NCBI GenBank assembly: GCA_029582265.1
Contig: CM055822.1
Coordinates: forward strand, 40,569,067 to 40,633,066
DNA: 64,000 bases
Origin: Zoroaster sp. YZ-2022
Taxonomy: Eukaryota; Echinodermata; Asteroidea; Forcipulatida; Zoroasteridae
Reading direction: 5' to 3'
A program made the position numbers and the translations under genes. The notes beneath the pieces are model-generated. The model saw only the letters and a program-made list of their open reading frames with translations, made no database searches and was not told where the DNA came from. Below are positions 1-11,896 of this stretch, piece by piece. The number at the start of each line of letters is the position of its first letter. Within the stretch, counting starts at the first letter, position 1.

Positions 1-372
1 AAAGTGGGCGTCCTTTTTTACAAACTTATCTTTGTGCAGTATCATTATTTATTTTCATTAATGTTACTTAAATAGACGTAGAATGAATGGAAATTGATCA
101 CAAATGAAATCTCTCCCAATGTCCCCCTTTGTGGGTAGGGCTAGATTTTTAAACACTGGGAGACATGTCTAAATATGGCTATGCATGTAACAATACTTCA
201 ACTTTCTGTTCCTGTTTATCTTAAAACTTGTGAAATTATTTTTTAACAGCCATTTTGTTCATAGATTCTTATTGAAAGGTACATGTATACAACATTTAGA
301 TGAAATGTTTGTTTGTTTGAATATTAATTACACTTGTGAACTCTTAGCGTCACAAGAGGGCGCAAAACCAAT
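1..372. other. AT-rich intergenic start of window
   Basis: No coding signal on either strand. The last 30 bases before position 373 contain a CG-bearing stretch that could be 5' leader of the candidate exon that follows. Confidence 0.4.
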
Positions 373-410
373 ATGGCAGCCTCCATGATCCGATTCAGTG
401 CAGCCACGTG
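373..410 (+). CDS. candidate first coding exon, unknown gene
   Basis: An ATG at 373 in a GGCGCAAAACCAAT leader context opens 12 codons (MAASMIRFSAAT) and stops exactly at a strong donor, GTGGTAAGTAC, with GT at 411. The short hydrophobic, Arg-containing start resembles a mitochondrial presequence, but 12 residues are too few to name a protein. The exon ends with two bases of a split codon (phase 2). The first visible exon of the UBF-like gene needs a donor exon that leaves one base, so this is not its direct partner. The acceptor near 597 would create an immediate TGA. The gene it belongs to is not identified. Confidence 0.3.
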
Positions 411-589
411 GTAAGTACAATTTTGACATTTTTAGACAAAGCATAGTCCGTAGAGAAGTAAATTCACTCTTTAAGTTAATAATAACTTACAACCCCACTG
501 TATCATCACAATTTCTTCCTTCTCCGTTAAAAGGATTTCAGTGTTTGAAATTATAAGAATAACTCAATTAAGTTCCAATTTAACTGTAT

Positions 590-3240
590 TACAGACATGG
601 AAGTCTTGAGAATATGCCGCGTCGGTCAGCTATGCCGATGAGGACAAGCTGATCTATACTACAGTGAGGTTTATACAGTCAGCATATTACAACAGTGTAG
701 GCATTGTTTGGACTGAACAGAGATATACTCAGTGACTGAGAATGGCCAAGCGCTACATGCTTGTTGATCCTTTTCCAGCCGAGCACACCCAAGCAACCCA
801 AAATTGTATCAACAACCTGGGAGCTATGTTCTGTGCCAAATGATACAGATGAAGCTTTGCAATGCCCAGCAAAGTCTTCTAAAGGGCCTGCAGGAATTGG
901 ATATTTGTCCTTCGTAGAAAATCTAAAAAGTTTGAGGAATTTGGATGTACATTGCCCTCCGATCTAGATCCCTAACAGACTTGATGATGGTGTGGCATCG
1001 AACAACACTGATGAAACATAAAGCTGTGTGGCACAAAACCTGTTTGTTGAAATTCAGTAAAATTAAGTTGGAGCGAGCCATACAGTTGAAATCTACGAGA
1101 AGCAATACATGAAAGAAATGCAACCATTCAAACTCGACGGCCAAGTGAACCCTGCTCTGAGCTAATATGCTTCTTCTGTGAAGAACCTGTTGGGAAACCG
1201 GGTCTCCACAGTGTGTCAACCTTGACCTTGATTCAAGGGTTCGAAAGTGTGCTCTTGATTTGCAAGATACAAATCTTCTTCGGAAACTTGCAGATGGTGA
1301 CATGATAGCCACAGAAGCCAAATATCATGCAAGGTGTCTAGTAACATTGTACAATAAGGCTGCTAGGAACAAGCCCAGTAAATCTCAGGATCCTGATGCT
1401 CATCTGCATGGCATCGTTTTGGCAGAACTTGTTGCGTACATGCAAGATTTTGTGATCAGGAAGATCTTGCCCCTGTGTTCAAATTATCGGATCTTGCTAC
1501 TCTTTACCAGGACCGGCTAAAGCAGATGGGAGCAGTCAGTGATTCTAGAGTTCACAGTACACTTTATTAAAAGTGCGTTATGACGGCACTTCCTCACTTG
1601 TCAGCACACACAGAGGGCCGTGATGTTCTCCTTACCTTTGATACAAACCTTGGAGCAGCTCTGATAAAAGCGTGTGATTATGATAATGATGCAATGCATT
1701 TGGCAAATGCTGCAAAGATTGTACGCCGTGAAATGTTCACACATCAATGTTCATTCATGGGAACATTCAAGCAAGGTTGCCAACAAGATGCTGTACCATC
1801 CTCTTTGCTAGCTCTCATAAAAATGATACAAGAAGGACCAAACATCGAACAGCAGTCTAACCTTGCAGATGGTACATCATCCAGGACCCCGTCTGCATTA
1901 TCTATATCCAATTGCTAATGTTCAACAGTGTTCAACATGCAAACAAGTCTCACAGTCAATCGGGTAACAGAATACGGCACACACGAGAAAGAAATCTGGT
2001 TGATGTATTCTACTGCCTTGGTATATGTGTATCGTATGACAGACTTCTGCAAATTACAGCAGATATGGCAAATGGAATATGTAAGCAATTTGAAACAGAA
2101 AAAGTTGTGTGCCCAAGTAAAATGCGCCATGAACTTTTCACCACAGGGGCAGTGGATAATATAGATCACAATCCCAGCTCTACAACATCTCATGATTCAT
2201 TTCATGGCACAGGCATTTCCATAATACAACATCCATCATATGGGGCTACTGGTATTGACCGTGGTGTGGTACTGATCAACAAAGAAACTTCTTCTAGCTG
2301 TACAAAGACGGTTTCTCACCTACCAACCTTCTACACATCTGTTCCACCAGCTGCTATAAAGAAGGAGTTCACTGCACCTGCAGTACTTGGGCCCTTATGT
2401 CCCACTGATGAACTGATGTTTTCTAAGGCAATCGAAGAGGAGAAAGAGTGGATGAACGTGGTCACTGAACGACATCAAGCCCGAAGAGCTCTGGCTGGCC
2501 TTTGGAGTTGGCAAAAACTTTAGATATATTCCCATTCACAGCATTGCTGCGTCAATTGGTCCGAAGTCAGCTGCCCTCCCATTTTTTCATGCTTTCACAG
2601 GCTGTGATACAGTATCATCATTTACAGGAATAGGAAAAAAGACGGCATGGGATGTATGGAATGTGTACCCTGAAGTGACTGAAGCCTTTAACGAGTTGGT
2701 CTGTTGCACTGATGCAGCGTTTTGTTGTGCTTCTTTATTGTCGAACCAGTGACATTGACACTGTAAATGAGGCAAGAAAACAACTGTTTGCAAATAAGTC
2801 CCGTTCATTAGAGAATATTCCACCGACCTTTGCTTCCCTTCTTCAACACATAAAGCGTACATGCTTTCAAAGTAACTGTTGGGCGTTCTGCCTTCATCCT
2901 GATCATCATCAGCCAAGCCCTTCTGATTGGGGATGGACAAAAGTGTCCGGACTGTGGCATCCATTTTGGACCACGCTTCCAGAAGCAGCCAAGACATGCT
3001 CAGAGTTACTATGCTGCACATGCAAAAAGTCATGCAGTGACGCTGCAAGTGTGGAAAGGCTGGATTGGCATGCACTGTACTATGTGCTTGCTCAGGAGAA
3101 TGCCGAGATTAAGACCAGTTCTTGCGTGTCCAATAAAACCAGCATACATTGTATTGTCTTGGTAAATTACCTCACCTTTCCATTTATTCTCCAGAACTGC
3201 AGATAACCCAGTTACAGATTTAGGTGTAAATCTTGATGAT
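590..3240 (+). pseudogene. decayed copy of a multicopy invertebrate orphan gene
   Basis: Coding-like pieces occur in collinear order but in different frames: about 765-960, 1040-1300, 1260-1490, 1580-1915, 1912-2515, 2505-2715 and 2712-3130. Landmarks are FFCEEPVGKP near 1170, a KLADGDMIATEAKYHARCL segment at 1287-1343, LVDVFYCLGICVSYDRL near 2000, TTGAVDNIDHNPSSTT near 2142, FTGCDTVSSFTGIGKKTAWD near 2597, and a Cys-rich end after DWGWTK near 2925. From memory, this string of motifs belongs to an uncharacterised protein present in many copies in cnidarian, sea urchin and hemichordate genomes, often near transposons; its function is unknown to me. Many frameshifts and stops show this copy is dead. 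A last piece after an acceptor-like TTCTCCAG at 3194 is open for about 22 codons. Confidence 0.6.
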
Positions 3241-3260
3241 CTACATTTACTTGTTTCAGT

Positions 3261-3279
3261 AAAAAAAAAAAAAAAAAAA
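3261..3279 (+). repeat. poly-A tract of 19 bases
   Basis: An uninterrupted A run lies about 100 bases after the last coding-like piece of the decayed orphan gene. It could be a retroposition tail or chance. No flanking target-site duplication was found, and an acceptor-like site just upstream argues against a processed copy. Confidence 0.5.
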
Positions 3280-3299
3280 TCAAGCTACGAAACGTCAGA

Positions 3300-3530
3300 T
3301 TATATCATGCCTCCCACTTTTCAAAAATGTAACTCCGCCCATAAAAGGGGCAGAAATAAACAAAACTATTGATTTCAAAAGGATCATTGTACTGTTATTA
3401 TGTATTGCAGTCAAAAAATGTGCAGAAAAAAACCACAATATCGTAATAATGTCAATTTGGGGGTTTGTCCCCCCACTTTTAGAAAATATAGCCCCGCCCC
3501 TAAAATGGGCAAGATCCGAGATGGGTCCAC
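3300..3530. repeat. diverged internal duplication
   Basis: The segment near 3306-3352 (CTCCCACTTTT, then CCGCCC and AAAAGGGGCAGA) recurs in diverged form near 3470-3515 (CCCCCACTTTT, then CCGCCCCTAAAATGGGCAAGA). This looks like part of an old dispersed repeat. No coding sequence was seen. Confidence 0.4.
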
Positions 3531-3738
3531 GTCTAAAAATAATATTTAGGGTATATATAACAACTGTAGGAAGTTTCATGCTTTTACCACAAAATGCACA
3601 ATTTTCCCACATATGGGCCTTAGCAGCTGGACTATAAAGGGAATATGTACATACAACACTAGTAAAAATGTTGACCTTATTACAAAAGTACTGAATTATT
3701 ATGAAAAAGATAACTTGATGTGAAGGTGGTAAAGTTAC

Positions 3739-4105
3739 TAGGGCTGTGCCGGGTATCTGGATACCCGACCGAAACGGTCATTACCCGGTTCCATTTTTCG
3801 GTTCCAATTACCCATAAATGACTTTAAAATTCAGACTGAACATTTGAGCGGCGCAAACAAATCTGTGACTCTTGAACAATGCACTTGTACAGACAATTAT
3901 CTTTAAATTCAAGAGATTACACTCCAATAAAGAAAAGATCGATAGTATGGTATCCTCTGTATTATAATTTAAGTAAATTTGTTACCATTTACAGTACATG
4001 TATTTGTACCGGAGGCATGTTTTCAACAAAAATGAAAACAGGTATCCGAAGTTTCCTGAAGTTCGGTTATCCGGTTCCAAAAATATCCGAAAACGCACAG
4101 CCCTA
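3739..4105. mobile_element. hAT-type MITE, copy 1 (367 bp)
   Basis: The ends are inverted: TAGGGCTGTGC at the left and GCACAGCCCTA at the right. They are flanked by AAAGTTAC (3731-3738) and AAAGTTAG (4106-4113), an 8-bp target-site duplication with one mismatch. TAGGG-type ends plus an 8-bp duplication are hAT hallmarks. Subterminal blocks such as GGTTCCATTTTTCGGTTCC are repeated in inverted form near the right end. There is no transposase, so it is non-autonomous. Related copies start at 48409 and 58372. Confidence 0.85.
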
Positions 4106-4360
4106 AAAGTTAGCAATTCATCTTATCTGTCCCATCAATAAAACCAATGGGGATTAACCAATATTGCTTCTATGTTGGTCAAATGTTTTGCTGTTAGACA
4201 TGTGTGAGTTCAAGATTTCCATGTGGATTGATGTATCTTGATTGAAGTATTCCACCCTAAAGATTATTCTGAGAAAATAAGAAAAACTATGTACATTTTC
4301 AGAAGGAATACACACATACTTTTCTCATGATTTCGACTTTACATTTAGACTTTCCAATTT

Positions 4361-4664
4361 ATCTTGATTCAAAGAGAGTAAGCATACTCATAGAAGCAGT
4401 TTTGCCAACTTTACCAATGTTGTACCTTCCCTTCAATGTATATCTTGATTCAAAGAGAGTAAGCATACTCATAGAAGCAGTTTTGCCAACTTTACCAATG
4501 TTGTACCTTCCCTTCAATCTTGATTCAAAGAGAGTAAGCATACTCATAGAAGCAGTTTTGCCAACTTTACCAATGTTGTACCTTCCCTTCAATGTATATC
4601 TTGATTCAAAGAGAGTAAGCATACTCATAGAAGCAGTTTTGCCAGCTTTACCAATGTTGCACAT
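4361..4664. repeat. tandem repeat, four units of 75-81 bp
   Basis: Units start with ATCTTGATTCAAAGAGAGTA at 4361, 4442, 4517 and 4598. Unit lengths are 81, 75 and 81 bp; the second unit lacks 6 bp at its junction. Units are nearly identical, and the last diverges at its end. Long open frames on both strands here arise from the repeat, not from a gene. A related single unit lies at 21051-21155. Confidence 0.9.
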
Positions 4665-5735
4665 AAGTACCTTTCATTTAAACTTGTACATGAAAATTAT
4701 GTTACAAAGCCAAAACCAATTTCACCCTCATTGATCCAAAAGTATGCATTTGGTGAAATTACACTGATATTGATGTTTATATTTTGTGTCCAAACGTTCA
4801 ATACACTATTTGCATTCAGGGTTGCAATGGAAAATGCGTATTGTTTGCATGTACACTCTGTATGCAAATTACACTCTTTATTTAGTGGCAAATAAGTTTC
4901 TTAAAGCAGCTGTTGATTTCCATATTTGAAGAGGACCATTCCATTTTTAAATGTGGGTATGGCTGGTATATGTATGTTTGTTGACATGCATTGCCGATAA
5001 TTAAAATAAGTTATTGATTTAATTTGTTTGAACAAATACAACTTATGATATTTGTGACCCGCTCTGCGAAAAAGGGTATTAAGGGACGCTATGCTATTAA
5101 CGTAAAGGGCTGTTCTATGTGGAGAGGGTGAAAAAAATAATTCACAACGTGATTTTTTTGTTGTTGGTTTATTGGCTTCTATTATATCAATACTTTCATA
5201 ATTTATTTACAGAAATATTATTATTGATGAGTAAAGATGAAAAACAAACGTTTTCTGAAGGCACTTCCGTTAATTTGTACAATATGAATATGCAAAAATC
5301 AGTATATCTCCAGAATGCAACATGCCACAGGGTTCAAACCTACACCAAATTAAAGCTTATAATGTAACCAATTCAGCTACATGTATGTATGTAACTCAAT
5401 TTTTAAATGTTGTCCCATAATAATACCCATTTTTGTGGAGCCGGTCACATTTACTCAATGTCAGTAGAATTTTTCGGAATAAATGTAATTAATTTTCCCT
5501 ACATTATTGCATCATTTACTACTTTCTGCAATTCCCAACTGAATGGTCAATCTGAGGAGAGAAAAAAATCTTGAACATCATGAATATTATAAATCTAAAA
5601 AATATGATTTTTTTTCATTCACAGGTTGATTTCTGTACATGTTTTTTCCATATCTCTTGATTCTTACGAATTATGATACATTTACAAACATTTTACCTAA
5701 AGTGTATACATGCCAGCAAGCAAAACATTGTGGAG
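4665..5735. other. intergenic, no gene seen
   Basis: AT-rich sequence without splice-bounded coding signal on either strand. No repeat family shared with the rest of the window was recognised. Confidence 0.5.
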
Positions 5736-6070
5736 TGTCGTGGCCGAGCGGTCTAGCTTACTGGACTCGAGTTCTGGTGTTAGCAGCAGAATGTGGGTTC
5801 GAATCCCGGCCGTGACACTTGTGTCCTTGAGCAAGACACTTAACCATAATTGCTTCTCTCCACCCAGGGGTTAAATGGGTACCTGTGAGGGCAGAGTTGG
5901 TCGATTAGCCCTATATGCGCTGTAATGGCAGCAATTGAGCTGTATACTCCCCAGGGAGCTGAGATGGTTTCAGGAATGATTTATGAGCCTTATGAGCAGG
6001 GGTAATAATATAATGCGCCTTGAGCACCACTCAGTTGGTGGATACGTGCGCTATATGTAAGTCCACACAT
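5736..6070 (+). repeat. tRNA-derived SINE, copy 1
   Basis: The first 80 bases resemble a class II tRNA (Leu/Ser type): A box TGGCCGAGCGG at 5741-5751, B box GGTTCGAATCC at 5796-5806, and near-pairing acceptor arms (TGTCGTGG with CCGTGACA). A non-tRNA body follows (GAGCAAGACACTTAACC and later blocks), ending in a GTGCGCTATATGTAAG segment and a TTATTATT tail. A second copy, inverted and degraded, lies at 55255-55512, so this is an interspersed element rather than a tRNA gene. Confidence 0.8.
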
Positions 6071-8657
6071 TATTATTTATGTGTGCAAATGACCATAGTG
6101 ATTCACAAAATCAACTTGAAATGTACACCTGTGATTGTACATTGTACTGAATCTATCAAAATCCTATAGCAGTCTACAGGCTTGTAATCCTGAATCCATC
6201 AAAATACCACAAGTAAATTTTTGGGAAATTTGTTGAATAATGATCAAATGTCGACACTTGGATCTTTTGGTTATCAATGTACGTGTGTAATTTGTTTTAA
6301 AGCTTTCTGTAGAACAATATTTATAACTTTTTAAACAAAGCAACTAATTATGTTTTTTCTTTTAAAAATCATCTGGAAACCCCCTTCAAAAATCATGGAT
6401 ATACCCGTGTACTGGATAGAGGGTACTTACATGTACAGTAGTTTATATTGATTTACATGTACAGTTCTCATTTATGTTTCTCTGACAAATTTGACAAAAT
6501 TCCCTTCAGTAACCCTTTCCTAAATATTTAGTGATATGGAACAATTTATTTATGATTTTTGTCCTTCACTAAGTGGTGAATAGTTGTGTATTTGGAAACA
6601 ACTCCACAGACAACATGGGTTGGACATGGAATCATGATCTCCTATTGCACTTACATACCAGGGTAGACAAACACTTTGCCAGACCGAGCCCAGTCTAATG
6701 TATTGTTACAAATCTTACCCTTTGATTTTGATAAATATTAGCACCCCTTATAGTTCACTTCTTCCACTTCCAATATTTTGCTTACGATGCAATTTCAGCA
6801 GTCTAAGTCCCAGGGTTGTTTCCCCGGACCCTCGATTGTCCGCTATGAATATGCAATCCATACAAGGACTCTACTTTTGCTAATGCATATCCAGCGCCAA
6901 CGCAATGCATAATGCAACACCAGCGAGAGCCCTGTGTGCGTGCCACACCCTCCCGCCACGTGGCTTGGAGCCGTCCTTTGGACTTATTCTATTTTCCGAA
7001 TACTTTCCTCGGAGTCCACCCCTTCACACCGAACACGGTTCGTGGGTGAACCACAGCCAAACAGTCACCGTGACCCGCTCAGTCATTAGCCGTGGCCCGC
7101 GTGTGTAGTGCTCCCTACCCAAGCACAGCCGCTGTTCCCCTCATGCAGTAATAGCTTAGCATCCAAGTAAATAGATTAATATGCCCGGTAAGCATTTTCC
7201 CCTTGAACACGCCCTCCTTTACAAGTTGTCGATCACTTCACTTTCGTCAAATACCTTTCCTTATATGGAACAAGGACCTGTTGTATGTCATGATTTTGCA
7301 CACGTTTCTACCCTTAGACGCGGAAGCCAAGCTTCTCATTGGCTAAGACGCCAAACTAGGCTTATGTTTTATTCATTCCTAGGCCCCAGATTTCTATATA
7401 ATCCCCGAGATTTCCTGATCTCAGCGGTAGTGCGGTTCCGAATGAAATCTATGCGACTCGATCCGATCCATGACAGTGCGATATACCGAACTATTACGGT
7501 CCAGAGCCTCGTTCGTTGAACCAATGGTGCAGGGCGTCGATGTGGCCATTGGTTCGCCTACATGTAGCTATGCGGTCTGATACACACTCTGGCCCCGTCC
7601 AGACACCCCGTGTAGTCAAGCCCCGGTGGTCCCCGTCGTAGAGACCGACCAGCCGCCCGTCTCTCGGTATAGCAGTGCCCGTACCGTATGCCGAGTGACA
7701 AGCCGCATGAACGAACGATGGTCCCCACTGACTGTACCCAATAGTTGGTATTCGTACACCCTATTCCGAACTTAGCACAAGTATATAATTTAAGTTTAAC
7801 TATTGACATGTACCTATACGCTACCACTCCTGTCATGCATGTTACTAGTGTCATTGTTAAATTGTTAAATAGTTTGTGTCCGACTATTATTTGTTGACCC
7901 ACAAAAGTGGGGAATGCAACAGTATACTTTTGGGGTTATTAGCAAAACTGTGATATTAGTAGCCCATTGGGATATTTGGGGTGACCGCAGAAAGACCCAG
8001 TATGCTCAAGAGAGGTTCAATAAAACTGTCACACCACAGAGAAAGGGGTGTGTCCTTTCTCTATGGTTGGGTCACGTGTCACACAAAATTCTGATAGTCA
8101 CTATTATAGAGTGCAGCTGTGTGGGCTAGCTAGCCGTGACCTACTGATCTCTAGGCTGGCCGGCCTAATTATGCTGCTGTCAGAAATGTTAGTTACAGGT
8201 CAGGTTTTGTATGGGGTACTGTATTAGTTCATGTGTACAAGTACAATTGCTCTACAGTTCATGTCTGAAGGTCTCACGTGCACACCTATGAAACTTTCAT
8301 ATTAGTTTTCAATATGATATATTTCTTGAAATCTAGATGGTTGAAACAATAATTTATTGAAGATGTTTGTTGCTTATTGCCCAAAGGTATAGTGTACAGA
8401 AAGATTGTTAAAAACACAGCACAGAAAAAAATAATACAAAACCAAAATCCTTTATTTCAAGTTAAAGAGTTTTCGAGTTTTAATTTATGTAATAATGGAT
8501 CGCTAATTAACCCAAACTCTTTATTTACAAGTCTACCTTGTTCATGTAATCATATTTGCTTGTGTCCATCACATTTAGGGAATATCTATACAGAACGTCT
8601 GAAAAGTACAATTTGTCATTACCCCAATGCAACTCGATAACCGCCAAATAGCCATAC
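6071..8657. other. no gene seen; GC-richer block at 6690-8150
   Basis: The first 600 bases are AT-rich and featureless. From about 6690 to 8150 the sequence is richer in G+C and CG than its flanks. It holds a TATATAA-like box at 7395 followed by CpG-containing sequence, as in a promoter or an old solo LTR. I could not find matching TG...CA ends or a target-site duplication. Short open frames here have no recognisable motif. Confidence 0.3.
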
Positions 8658-9308
8658 ACAATAGGCCGTATTCATAAAAATAAGTAATTGCTTTTACTAA
8701 AGTAACAACCCCCTTTTACTAACCTTTTACTTAAATGTGTATTCATAGAAATAAGCAATGACTTTCAAGTAAAAGCTACAAAGTTTAAGCATTAGTAATT
8801 GCTTGTTACTTATAAGTAAATGCTAGAGAAATTAGCACCTACTTCAATTTGTATTCATAAAAATGACCTTTGACTAGCATTTACTAGTGATTGTACAAGC
8901 ACCTAATTTTTGGCTTGCTGTTTAGCCAGTACAGACATATCACATCTTCTGCCATGTTTTTACGTCCAAGACCACAACCTAAGGTGTATAACATCAGGCT
9001 TAATCGTGATGAAGTCAACCCTACCACTTACAGAACTTTATTTAGGTTTGAGAAAGAAAATGTGGAATGGCTTGCAAACACCTTCATACCACCAAATACC
9101 GAGACTCGTGGATGGTACTGTAGTACAATAGCAACTACTTGAGAACTTACTAGCCGTGGCAAGTAACAACTGTAATCATTTAGCAAATGGTTATGAATAA
9201 GATTTTTAGCAATTGCTTAGACTAGACCTTTTACTTACCTTGCTGTTGCTTTTACTTATAGCATTTACTAGTTAGTAATTACTTATTTTTATGAATACGG
9301 CCTATTGT
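8658..9308. mobile_element. PIF/Harbinger-like element with transposase remnant (651 bp)
   Basis: Perfect outer inverted repeats begin ACAATAGGCCGTATTCATAA at 8658 and end with the reverse complement at 9308. The ends are rich in AAGTAA/TTACTT words. The internal segment near 8940-9130 can be read as about 60 residues including YRTLFRFEKENVEWLANTF, which resembles the N-terminal region of PIF/Harbinger transposases. It ends at a stop shortly afterwards, so no active enzyme is encoded. The TIR core GTATTCATA recurs inside at about 8740 and 8852. A clear 3-bp target duplication was not seen. Confidence 0.65.
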
Positions 9309-9639
9309 TGCACTCAATGATTGAAATCACCTTGTCAGTTTTATTAGTGATTGATTTTGGGGCAGAAAACTAACAAATCAAATATTTATTACGAACACTA
9401 GCACAATATGTGCATTTCTGAAAATACACGAACTGTTCACCAAGTTCCAATATTCACATCAAAAGTGCCTACTTTTTCAGTCATGCAAAGTCGTTCAGAG
9501 TGATAGCAAAAACCAATGTCTCAATTAAAAAGTGAATAAAAATTTATAGACTACACCATAAAAATTAAGAAAACTAAAATCATTAAATGAATGTAAATAA
9601 ACGGTTTATCGCAGACGGCGATCAAACGAATGCTATAGG

Positions 9640-9845
9640 CTAAATGAAATATCAAGTGTTACCAATGTGCATTAGGCTTATTACATAGGGACAATATCGT
9701 CACGATCGACAGTGCATGGAATCGTAGTGGTAGCTTTACATTAACTCAGTGACTCCCTTGATAGTAAGGTCATGTTACCGTTGCTGCTGCATACATGAGC
9801 CAGTAATTTTCAGTCAATATGCTCATGTTACACTAGGACGGCGAT
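9640..9845. repeat. dispersed repeat 'ACAGGGCATGGAATCG', copy 1
   Basis: The block GGGACAATATCGTCACGATC, then GCATGGAATCG, GGTCATGTTACCGTTGCTGCTGCAT and GAGCCAGTAATTTTCAG, is shared with copies at 23354-23460, 27745-28200 and 32244-32370. Only the 27.7 kb copy shows both inverted ends, so this one looks like a fragment. Confidence 0.6.
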
Positions 9846-10577
9846 TCAATGCCCTGTTGAAAGTCTGCTCTGACTGTGACGATAATGCCCCTTTAATGCC
9901 CATTGCTAAATCCACCCAATTATACACATGCTAATTTTAAAGCTCAACAAGAGAAATGGTAGAAATTATATAATGGAACCATGCATATCCATTTGAAACG
10001 AAAGCAAATGTGTGAACGTTTCTGTTAAATTAGATACAACAATTTTATTAACTGACAAATTGGAAAAATGTGTTTTATCAATATACTACTCTATAATACA
10101 TGTAAGCACTGTACAAAAACTAGTTCTGGAGAAATTTAAAATTTAAAGCAAAAGTAGGCCCGGTAGTACTGCCTAAATCTGTAAAACAGTTCATGCTTAT
10201 CCTCGACACGTGAACGAGGGCCGTTTTGTGACAACACAACAGGAACAGTGCATAAAATCAAAACCCCAAACCTTTCCCAAGAATAAAAGTGGTTACATCA
10301 AAACTTTTACTGATTGGTAACCAAACACTCAGTTAACAAGACAACAAAAAAGAAAAGAGAACTGTCCTCGTAAAGATGAGGAATTCAGTAAAATTCTATG
10401 CACAAATTAAACATGATGCTCTGATCCCACTCCTGATTCACTGATTCGCTCCTGATTTTGCGAATGTTCATTAGCTCCCCATAAAACAAAACAAAAATAA
10501 TCAAATAATAATTGTAAATAAAATATTGGCTCCAAAAATTCAATGTGCATGTAGGCTCCCATTATGTTAAATAATAT
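9846..10577. other. intergenic, no gene seen
   Basis: AT-rich sequence with no coding signal. It lies downstream of the minus-strand chromo-barrel gene and could contain its 3' UTR. Confidence 0.4.
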
Positions 10578-11896
10578 TTAGGCACAAACACTTAAGTTTG
10601 CACTCAGTATTTCCTGTTGTATGTCATCTCTGTATTTGGTGTTCCAATCGTTTGTGGAGGGGGATCTCATATGAACACAGATGTTTGTCTGCTGCAGTTC
10701 TGGTTTCAATTCTGTTGTTATTCGGGTAACGAATGAATACCGGTTGCCGCCACGAATCAATCTATAATCCCATTCAGTGCCTAGAAGTTTGTCTAAGAAA
10801 TTGAAGCTTTCTGGCCAGTATTCCCTCACAGAACCTGTTCGATGCATCCAGGCCGAGTAAAATGGAGTCAAGGGGAGTATATGGTAATACAAACCGAAGT
10901 CGCCTTGCCTTGCTTCCAAGCGCTTTGTTGATTTGAGAGACAATACACCTCCTCAGACTTGCCCGTCGTTGCTCCATATTTGCATTGCATGTTTGACTTG
11001 AGGAAACTCTGACGCGCTCCTCCGCAGCAAGCTGCGTTGAGACCACTCTGGCCTTCCAAGTAGAATTCAATTTCAAGGTTTGAACTTTGGCTCGTTTGAT
11101 TGGTCTACAGCTGAATGATGCGGTCTGCACCAAATAAGCCTCCAATTTTTCTAACGTGGTACCCCGACACAACAACGGCACTGTCTTTTTTAAGAATAAT
11201 TTTGCTAATAAAGTCATACATAATAGGATCGTTTGTGCAAAGGAAGCATCCACAAAAAATCAAAGTGTTACCTAATGCTATCTGTGTAATTTCAGTTTGA
11301 CATTCAACTGTTTCTAGTGTGGGCCGTGAATCATTGTCTACAGGGGGATCTTTACTTAGAGACGGGCGCGGCTTTTTCTTTTTACTTGGATTTCGATCCT
11401 GTGAGGTCTTGAATTTCCGACCCAAGGGAGCGTCAGCGATTGTTGTCTGTTCATCTACGGGATGGCGCGACACAACGTTTTCGTATGAAACTGAAATCGT
11501 GTCCTCATCCACGGTAGTTGTGATAAGCCTGCGAAAGGGGTCATTGACCAGGACTGATCCTCTGACGATGTTGCCAATGTCAGTTTTGAAGACGATTATA
11601 TCATCCTTTATCAGGTTTTGCGGGGATAATTTAACCATGACTCGCGAAGTGGTTCTTGGGACAGCTCTTCGAATTCGTCTGGTTAATGGGGGTGGAGGTG
11701 TTGCATGGCGAATGTAATGTTCTGGAACGACTTCATCATTCTTCCGCAACCAACCAAGGTAGTGAATGGAATACGTACCTCCATCCAGAATGTTGTTTAT
11801 TTCCCCAGATCTCCAAACACCGGTTTCCTTATCAAACACATCAATTGCTTGTTTTTCACTAAATATGCAAACAGATGAAACATTAATTTGTTCCAT
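10578..11896 (-). pseudogene. chromo-barrel/Tudor-like protein, frame-broken
   Basis: ATG at 11896 opens 263 codons to a stop at 11105. Residues about 17-63 (DVFDKETGVWRSGEINNI, then YSIHYLGW, then DEVVPEHYI) fit a chromo-barrel/Tudor-knot fold: acidic strand, W, IHY-GW, then an acidic Val turn. Such domains bind modified histone tails or nucleic acid. Residues 130-190 are polar and Lys-rich (KKKKPRPS). After the stop, coding-like sequence continues in a second frame (to about 10920, with a basic RRASLRRCIVSQINKALGSK segment) and a third (10943-10578, with YWPESFNFLDKLLG). This suggests an original protein of about 430 residues with two frame breaks. It lies just downstream of the BRCT/HMG gene on the same strand, and a TAG five codons before the ATG separates the two. 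The rest of the protein is not recognised. Confidence 0.5.

Noticed and set aside
3261..3279. Poly-A run as proof that the orphan gene copy is a retrocopy
   Set aside because: No target duplication, and acceptor-like sequence just upstream suggests introns were present.
4361..4664. CRISPR-like regular spacing of repeats
   Set aside because: Units are contiguous with no variable spacers, and the genome is eukaryotic.
4327..4734. Open frames of 135 and 101 codons on opposite strands, internally repetitive
   Set aside because: Both are created by the 81-bp tandem repeat, whose length is a multiple of three; no start context or domain.
5736..5817. Possible tRNA-Leu/Ser gene
   Set aside because: The tRNA-like head is fused to a long non-tRNA body that recurs in a second copy at 55 kb, so it is a SINE.
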